From Agromyces cerinus subsp. cerinus (lineage in GTDB: Bacteria > Actinomycetota > Actinomycetes > Actinomycetales > Microbacteriaceae), in assembly GCF_900142065.1 (NCBI RefSeq), contig NZ_FSRJ01000002.1:248001-312000 (forward strand): 64,000 bases of DNA. The letters run 5' to 3'. The position numbers and the translations under genes are program-made. Below the pieces are notes generated by a model, which was not told the DNA's origin, did no database searches, and saw only the letters and a program-made list of their open reading frames with translations. This document shows, piece after piece, positions 59,598 to 64,000 of the stretch. Within the stretch, counting starts at the first letter, position 1. Each line of letters opens with the position of its first letter.

Positions 59598-60533
59598 TCA
59601 GTCTATGTTCCCGCCTGCGCGCCCGCCTGCGTTTCCGCCTGCGCGGGCCCGCGACAGCTCACTGAGCAACGCGGCGGCGGGGGCCGAGAGCACGTCGCCG
59701 CGACGCCAGACCGCTCGCAGGCGCCGCGTGAGGTCGAGCCCGTCGACGGCGACCTCGACGAGCTCGCCGCGGGCGACCCACGGTCGGGTGGCGAGGTCGC
59801 TGAGCACGGCGGGACCCGCTCCGGATGCCGCGGCGATGAGCACGGCCGCATTGCTGGCCACGACCATCGCGGGCTCCGCGGGCGTCCTGCCGTCGAGCGC
59901 GTCGGCGAGGGTCGACCGGGTGCCCGAGCCCGCCTCGCGGGTCACGAGCGGGGTGTCGGCGAGTTCGTCGAGCGTGAGGTGCGATCGGCGCGCCCAGGGA
60001 TGCGTCGGCGCCGCCACGACGACGAGCCGGTCGGTCGCGACCGTGCGGCTGTGCAGACCGCGCCGCACGGCCGGCGACTCGACGAAGCCGAGGTCGATCT
60101 CGTGCGCCTCGAGCAGTTCGAACACCCGCGTGGAGTTCTCCACCCGCATGCGCACGTCGAGGCCGGGATGGATGCTCCGGAGACCGGTGACCCAGGCGGG
60201 CAGCAGGTACTCGGCAACGGTGAGGCTCGCAGCGAGGTCGAGCCTGACCTCGTGGTGCTCGCGTCGGGCGCTCGCGGCGGCGAGCAGGTCGTCGGCGCCG
60301 ACGAGGAGTCGCCCGGCGAGCTCCGCGATCGCCTCGCCGTCGGCGGTCAGCCGCGACCCGCGGGCGTGCCGCTCGATGAGCGTGAGGCCGAGGGAGCGCT
60401 CGAGCCCGGCGATCGCCCGGCTCGCGTTCGGCTGCGCCATGTCGACCGAACGTGCGGCACGCCCGAGACTGCCGTGCCGGCCGATCGCGACGAGCAATTC
60501 GAGCACCGCGAGGTCGGGCCAGCGTGTGGGCAT
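59598..60533 (-). CDS. LysR-family regulator (YeiE/CbbR-like)
   Basis: A 311-residue LysR regulator. The helix-turn-helix at residues 5-60 reads LAVLELLVAIGRHGSLGRAA then RSVDMAQPNASRAIAGLERS. The effector domain has VRLDLAASLTVAEYLLPAWV and PLVTREAGSGTRSTLADALD, typical of the CbbR/YeiE group. It diverges from a YeiH-type gene, the same pairing as yeiE-yeiH in enterobacteria. Its start codon lies inside a 21-bp palindrome, so it should regulate itself and the neighbour. The C-terminus ends in Gly/Ala/Arg repeats (ARAGGNAGGRAGGN). Confidence 0.92.
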   Translation of the reverse strand: MPTRWPDLAVLELLVAIGRHGSLGRAARSVDMAQPNASRAIAGLERSLGLTLIERHARGSRLTADGEAIAELAGRLLVGADDLLAAASARREHHEVRLDLAASLTVAEYLLPAWVTGLRSIHPGLDVRMRVENSTRVFELLEAHEIDLGFVESPAVRRGLHSRTVATDRLVVVAAPTHPWARRSHLTLDELADTPLVTREAGSGTRSTLADALDGRTPAEPAMVVASNAAVLIAAASGAGPAVLSDLATRPWVARGELVEVAVDGLDLTRRLRAVWRRGDVLSAPAAALLSELSRARAGGNAGGRAGGNID

Positions 60534-60549
60534 ATCAGCATGATATGCC
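60529..60549. promoter_or_regulatory. LysR operator between the LysR gene and yeiH
   Basis: GGCATATC-AGCAT-GATATGCC: perfect 8-bp arms and a 5-bp centre, containing the T-N11-A core of LysR sites (ATATCAGCATGATAT). It covers the regulator's start codon and lies 55 bp upstream of the YeiH start. Confidence 0.8.
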
Positions 60550-60603
60550 TCGATGCTGAACGGGCGGCTACTGCCCGCGGCATCCGGTCGCGATCGTGGA
60601 TGC

Positions 60604-61671
60604 ATGACCCGAACTGCACCGACCCCCGCACCGCCCCGCCCACCGGAGCCGCTCCGCAGGGCGGCGAGGGTCCGCTCCCGGCTCGTCAGCCTCGCCCCAG
60701 GCCTCGGGCTGGCCGCCGCCGGGGTCGCCGCATCGATGGCCGCGGCACTGCTCGTGCCCGGCATGAGCGCCCTGCTGATCGCGATCGTGCTCGGCGTGCT
60801 GCTGCGCAACACCGTGCCGCTCTCGCCGCGCTTCGAGGCGGGGCTCTCGTTCGCCGCGAAACCGCTGCTTCGCCTCGGCGTCGTGCTGCTGGGCCTGCAA
60901 CTCGTGCTCGGGGACATCCTCGACCTCGGAGTCGGCGTCATCGTCGTCGTCGTCGCGATCGTCGTGATCGGCATCACCTCGACACTGCTCATCGGGCGTC
61001 TGCTCGGCATCTCGGCGACGCAGCGCCTGCTCATCGCGTGCGGCTTCTCGATCTGCGGCGCCGCGGCGGTCGCGGCGGTCGACGGCGTGATCGAGGCCGA
61101 GGAGGAGGAGGTCGTGACCGCGGTCGCCCTCGTCGTCATCTTCGGCACGCTCATGATCCCGCTCATCCCGCTCGCCGCTTCTCTCCTCGGCCTCGACGCG
61201 CAGCAGGCCGGCATGTGGGCGGGCGGCTCGATCCACGAGGTCGCCCAGGTCGTCGCGGTGGGCGGAGCCCTCGGCGGCACCGGGCTCGCGGTGGCCGTCG
61301 TGGTGAAGCTCGCCCGAGTGCTGATGCTCGCGCCGGTGCTCGCGGTCGTGAGCGTGCAGCGTCGCCGCTCGCTCGCGGCGAGCGCGACGCCCGGCGAGAC
61401 CTCGGGCCGGCGACCGCCGATCATCCCGCTGTTCGTCGTGGGGTTCATCGCGATGGTCGTGGTGCGCTCGCTCGGTTGGGTGCCCGACCCGGTCGTGGCG
61501 GGAGCGGGCGTCGCGCAGACGGTGCTGCTCGCCGCGGCCATGTTCGCCCTCGGCACGGGCGTGCGGTTCAGCATGTTCCGGCGCGTCGGCGTGCGGCCGT
61601 TCGCGCTCGCGGGAGCCTCGACGCTCGTCGTGGCGGGGGTCGCGCTCGCCGGGGTCGTCATCGTCGGCTGA
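60604..61671 (+). CDS. YeiH/UPF0324-family putative sulfate (sulfonate) exporter
   Basis: A 355-residue membrane protein with about ten spans. FAAKPLLRLGVVLLGLQLVL, IACGFSICGAAAVAAVDGVI and MWAGGSIHEVAQVVAVGGAL match the YeiH family, annotated as putative sulfate exporters. The pairing with a divergent LysR regulator and a shared operator is conserved with E. coli. In some bacteria homologues are linked to taurine or sulfolactate breakdown, but no such genes are nearby. The start MTRTAPTP is taken; an ATG at 60553 would add 17 atypical residues. Confidence 0.9.
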   Translation: MTRTAPTPAPPRPPEPLRRAARVRSRLVSLAPGLGLAAAGVAASMAAALLVPGMSALLIAIVLGVLLRNTVPLSPRFEAGLSFAAKPLLRLGVVLLGLQLVLGDILDLGVGVIVVVVAIVVIGITSTLLIGRLLGISATQRLLIACGFSICGAAAVAAVDGVIEAEEEEVVTAVALVVIFGTLMIPLIPLAASLLGLDAQQAGMWAGGSIHEVAQVVAVGGALGGTGLAVAVVVKLARVLMLAPVLAVVSVQRRRSLAASATPGETSGRRPPIIPLFVVGFIAMVVVRSLGWVPDPVVAGAGVAQTVLLAAAMFALGTGVRFSMFRRVGVRPFALAGASTLVVAGVALAGVVIVG

Positions 61672-61701
61672 CGCGGAGCGCGCGGCCGATCCTCGGCGGG
61701 C

Positions 61702-62247
61702 TCAGCCTCGAGGGGCGGCGCCGTCGGTCGGGATGAGTGCCGTCGCGAGGGTGACCGTGCGCCGGCCGTCGCCACCGGCCGCCAGGTACGGCGCGAGGAG
61801 CTCGCCGAGCCCTGCCTGGATCACGGCGAGATCGTCGGTCGTCACGTGCAGCGTCGTCTCGCCGAACCCGAGGAAGTCGCGGAACCGCGGATCGTCGGCC
61901 GCGCTCGCCCGGTCGAAGCTCTCGCCGAGATGGGCGAGGAACGTGAGGAACGCCTGCTGCAGTTCACGCGAGCCCATCTCGAGCAGTTCGTCGTGATCGA
62001 CGTGCGCCATCCGCTCGCCGAGCGCGAAGGTGCGCTCGACCGCGCCGCGCACGCGGCGCTCCTCGACGACGGTGAGCACGTCGGCGTCGACGAGCGCGGC
62101 GATGTGCCGGTAGAGGGTGGCCTGGGCGACGTCGGGCAGGGCGCTGCGCAGGCTCGCGGTCGTGATCTCGCGCGTGCCCACCTGCTGGATGATGCGCAGC
62201 CGAACGGGGTGCATGACGACGTCGGCGATGGGCGACGGCTTGCGCAT
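61702..62247 (-). CDS. Winged-helix transcriptional regulator (ArsR-like)
   Basis: A 181-residue regulator. The winged helix begins at residue 7: ADVVMHPVRLRIIQQVGTRE, then LRSALPDVAQATLYRHIAAL and VEERRVRGAVERTFALGE. The C-terminal half is helical (LQQAFLTFLAHLGESFDRAS). It diverges from an ABC exporter operon, and a 15-bp palindrome occupies the 80-bp gap, so it probably represses the transporter. The inducer is unknown; multidrug-sensing relatives exist. Confidence 0.87.
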   Translation of the reverse strand: MRKPSPIADVVMHPVRLRIIQQVGTREITTASLRSALPDVAQATLYRHIAALVDADVLTVVEERRVRGAVERTFALGERMAHVDHDELLEMGSRELQQAFLTFLAHLGESFDRASAADDPRFRDFLGFGETTLHVTTDDLAVIQAGLGELLAPYLAAGGDGRRTVTLATALIPTDGAAPRG

Positions 62248-62265
62248 CGGTCCTCCGGATGATTA

Positions 62266-62280
62266 TTCTCACGGTGAGAA
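62266..62280. promoter_or_regulatory. Operator of the winged-helix/ABC exporter pair
   Basis: TTCTCAC-G-GTGAGAA is a perfect 15-bp palindrome 18 bp from the regulator's start codon. A further half-site TTCTCA at 62283-62288 extends it. It overlaps a TATTCT -10 candidate (62264-62269) for rightward transcription. Confidence 0.8.
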
Positions 62281-62327
62281 CATTCTCATTGCTCTCGCTC
62301 GAGTATGCCACCGAAGGGATCCGCTCC

Positions 62328-63077
62328 ATGATCACCGCCCAGATCGACGTCTCAGGACTCGCGAAGCGCATCGGCGACGTCGAGGCCGTGCGGGACGCGA
62401 CGTTCGTCGCGGCGCCCGGCCGCGTCACCGGCTTCCTCGGCCCGAACGGCGCCGGCAAATCGACGACGCTCCGCATGCTGCTCGGACTCGCGCGCCCCGA
62501 CGCGGGCACCGCGCTCATCGGCGGCCGACCGTACACCGAACTCCCCGACCCCACCGGCACCGTCGGGGCCGTGCTCGACCTCGCCGGAGCGCACCCGGCC
62601 ATGACCGCTCGCGGGCACCTCCGCAGCTACTGCGCTCTGGGTGGGCACGCCGTCGGGCGCGCGGAGCAGGTGGCCGAGCTCACGGGCATGACCGACTACC
62701 TCGATCGCCGCGTCGGCGGCTTCTCGACGGGCATGCGGCAGCGGCTCTCGCTCGCGACGGCACTGCTCGGCGACCCGGGGGTGCTCGTGCTCGACGAGCC
62801 GTCGAACGGGCTCGACCCCGCCGGCATCGTCTGGCTGCGCACGTTCCTCCGCGAGTTCGCGGCAGACGGGGGCACCGTGCTGATCTCGAGCCACGTGCTC
62901 ACCGAACTGCAGTACGGCATCGACGATCTCGTGCTGATCGACCGCGGCCGCACGACGTGGACCGGGCCGCTCTCAGAGTTCACGGAACACGGAACCAGCC
63001 TCGAAGCGGCGTTCCTCGAACTCACCTCGGATGGGGCCTCGCCGCTTCCCACCGGCACCGAAGGGATCCGCGCATGA
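62328..63077 (+). CDS. ABC transporter ATPase
   Basis: A 249-residue ATPase of the drug/lantibiotic-export (CcmA-like) type. Walker A is GFLGPNGAGKSTTLRMLLGL near residue 40, the signature is VGGFSTGMRQRLSLATALLG near 130, and Walker B is VLVLDEPSNGLDPAGIVWLR. The H-loop is LISSHVLTEL. The start MITAQIDVSG is chosen; upstream in-frame residues overlap the operator. The permease gene overlaps its stop (ATGA). It exports or protects against an unknown compound, likely under control of the divergent winged-helix regulator. Confidence 0.94.
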   Translation: MITAQIDVSGLAKRIGDVEAVRDATFVAAPGRVTGFLGPNGAGKSTTLRMLLGLARPDAGTALIGGRPYTELPDPTGTVGAVLDLAGAHPAMTARGHLRSYCALGGHAVGRAEQVAELTGMTDYLDRRVGGFSTGMRQRLSLATALLGDPGVLVLDEPSNGLDPAGIVWLRTFLREFAADGGTVLISSHVLTELQYGIDDLVLIDRGRTTWTGPLSEFTEHGTSLEAAFLELTSDGASPLPTGTEGIRA

Positions 63078-63871
63078 ACCGGTTGCTCCGAGGAGAGACC
63101 GCCAAGCTGTTCGCCACCAGGCTTCCGCTCTGGTCGCTCGTGACCGCCGCGCTCTGCGGAGGCGGCCTGACCGGGCTCCTCTCCCTCATCGGCCCCGAGA
63201 ACGCGACCCCGCCGCTTCCCGGGCTCGACACCGCCGAGGGCGTCGGCATCGTCGTCGGCATGAGCGGGCTCCTGCTCTTCGTGCCGGCGCTGATCGGCAC
63301 GATCGCCGTCACCGGCGAGTACCGGCATCGCACGATCGGAACGACCTTCCTGGCGGCGCCGCGTCGCGGCCGGGTGCTCGTCGCGAAGCTCGTCGTCTAC
63401 GGAGCCCTCGGCGTCGCGTACGGACTGGTCTCCTCGCTCTTCGCCGGTCTCGCCGTCATCACGGGGGCGGCTGTGCAGGGGGTCGAACTCGGCGTGCCGC
63501 TCGCGTCCCTCACCGCCCTGCTCGCGCGTCTCGCCTTCGCGGCAGCGGTCTACATGGTGCTCGGCGTCGCGATCGGCGCGCTCGCTCGCAACCAGCTGCT
63601 CGCGATCGGCATCGTGCTCGGGTACTTCTACTTCCTCGAGCACATCCTGATGATCGTTCCGGGGGTCAACGTCATCCATCCGTTCCTTCCCGGCGGCGCG
63701 ACCGCGGCGCTGACGGACTTCACCTTCCTCAGCGACGCGATCGCCGAGCAGCTGCCGATCGCCGCGGCATCCACCACGTCGCCGCTCGTGGGAGCACTCG
63801 TGCTGCTCGGCTACGCGGCCCTGGCCGCTTGGCTCGCCATCGCGGTCCCACTGCGCCGCGACCTGCGCTGA
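63074..63871 (+). CDS. ABC transporter permease (ABC-2 type)
   Basis: A 265-residue membrane subunit with about six spans, starting MNRLLRGETAKLFATRLPLW, a common start for ABC-2 type permeases. TGEYRHRTIGTTFLAAPRRG near residue 80 is the conserved cytoplasmic loop. AFAAAVYMVLGVAIGALARN and LAIGIVLGYFYFLEHILMIV are later spans. It works with the preceding ATPase as an exporter. Confidence 0.92.
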   Translation: MNRLLRGETAKLFATRLPLWSLVTAALCGGGLTGLLSLIGPENATPPLPGLDTAEGVGIVVGMSGLLLFVPALIGTIAVTGEYRHRTIGTTFLAAPRRGRVLVAKLVVYGALGVAYGLVSSLFAGLAVITGAAVQGVELGVPLASLTALLARLAFAAAVYMVLGVAIGALARNQLLAIGIVLGYFYFLEHILMIVPGVNVIHPFLPGGATAALTDFTFLSDAIAEQLPIAAASTTSPLVGALVLLGYAALAAWLAIAVPLRRDLR

Positions 63872-64000
63872 ACCCGCACCGCCGTGGTCGCTCTCGCGAG
63901 CATCGGGCCGAGGTTCGCGCTGCCGCGCAACGCGACCGTCAGCAGCGCGAGTGAGATGACGGCCTGAACCGGGCCGAACCCGGTCACGAGCAGCACGGCG
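63811..64000 (-). CDS. C-terminal part of a membrane protein cut by the right edge
   Basis: An open frame enters from the right edge and ends at 63811. It reads TGFGPVQAVISLALLTVALR, then GSANLGPMLARATTAVRVQR and a basic tail. The first part looks like a membrane helix. The last 61 bp overlap the convergent permease gene, so the true stop or even the frame is not certain. No family can be named from this fragment. Confidence 0.4.
   Translation of the reverse strand, partial: AVLLVTGFGPVQAVISLALLTVALRGSANLGPMLARATTAVRVQRRSRRSGTAMASQAARAA

Overview
The window is 64 kb of very GC-rich chromosomal DNA from an actinobacterium, most likely a member of the Microbacteriaceae and perhaps Agromyces. 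The reasons are: GC-dominated third codon positions; many genes whose start codon sits 6-7 nt after a TANNNT -10 box (leaderless starts); a purM-DUF3073 neighbourhood; a dispersed GGTTGAGCCTGTCGAAACC palindrome; a strongly favoured GGATGCC/GGCATCC oligomer; and chaplin-like and LAXTG-anchored surface proteins. The genus is inference. I see no tRNA, rRNA, CRISPR array, insertion sequence or prophage.

Layout. 0-5.3 kb: purine genes (partial purF, purM), a YdiI/MenI-type thioesterase, an LLM-family oxidoreductase, DUF3073 and a flavin monooxygenase. 5.3-12.7 kb: a cluster for N-acetylmuramic acid (MurNAc) or muropeptide scavenging, with a MurR/RpiR regulator, an AmiE/YfeW-like serine hydrolase, murQ, an ABC sugar importer without its own ATPase, and a BadF-type sugar kinase, arranged around a 10-bp-arm operator. 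13-19 kb: a KimA-like potassium permease diverging from a copper-delivery cluster (His-rich membrane protein, CopC, PCuAC lipoprotein, Tat-exported DyP peroxidase). 19-24.5 kb: three regulators next to their target genes (PadR/DUF4097, TipA-like MerR, MocR/YczE) with clear operators and two perfect 23-bp inverted repeats. 24.7-30.2 kb: a cell-surface block with a phytase-like esterase protein and a six-repeat chaplin-like protein, both ending in LASTG sorting signals, plus a secreted protein of unknown function. 30.4-37 kb: an RND efflux pump, an ECF42-type sigma factor with its YciI partner, and a CsoR-box-controlled copZ/DUF305 pair. 37-43 kb: a GH15 enzyme, a lipoprotein, DUF6226 and a CopB-type P1B ATPase with a second CsoR box. 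43-55 kb: histidine utilisation genes (hutG, hutI, hutU, hutH) and an IclR regulator. Three copies of one 16-bp site each lie 55-56 bp upstream of a hut start codon. Inside this block are a tandem SixA duplication carrying a hutG remnant, a molybdenum oxidoreductase operon and an M23 peptidase. 55-64 kb: DedA, an ABM-domain membrane protein, DUF1349, ASCH, a ParA-like ATPase, a LysR/YeiH pair, and an ABC exporter with its winged-helix regulator.

How the genes work together. The copper genes form two units: delivery to extracytoplasmic enzymes (CopC/PCuAC/DyP), and CsoR-type detoxification (CopZ, DUF305, CopB) at two unlinked loci sharing the same 17-bp operator. The hut genes are split into three transcription units apparently tied together by one IclR activator. 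The MurNAc cluster links release of cell-wall sugar, import, phosphorylation and etherase cleavage without a PTS, and is the best candidate here for a little-described system.
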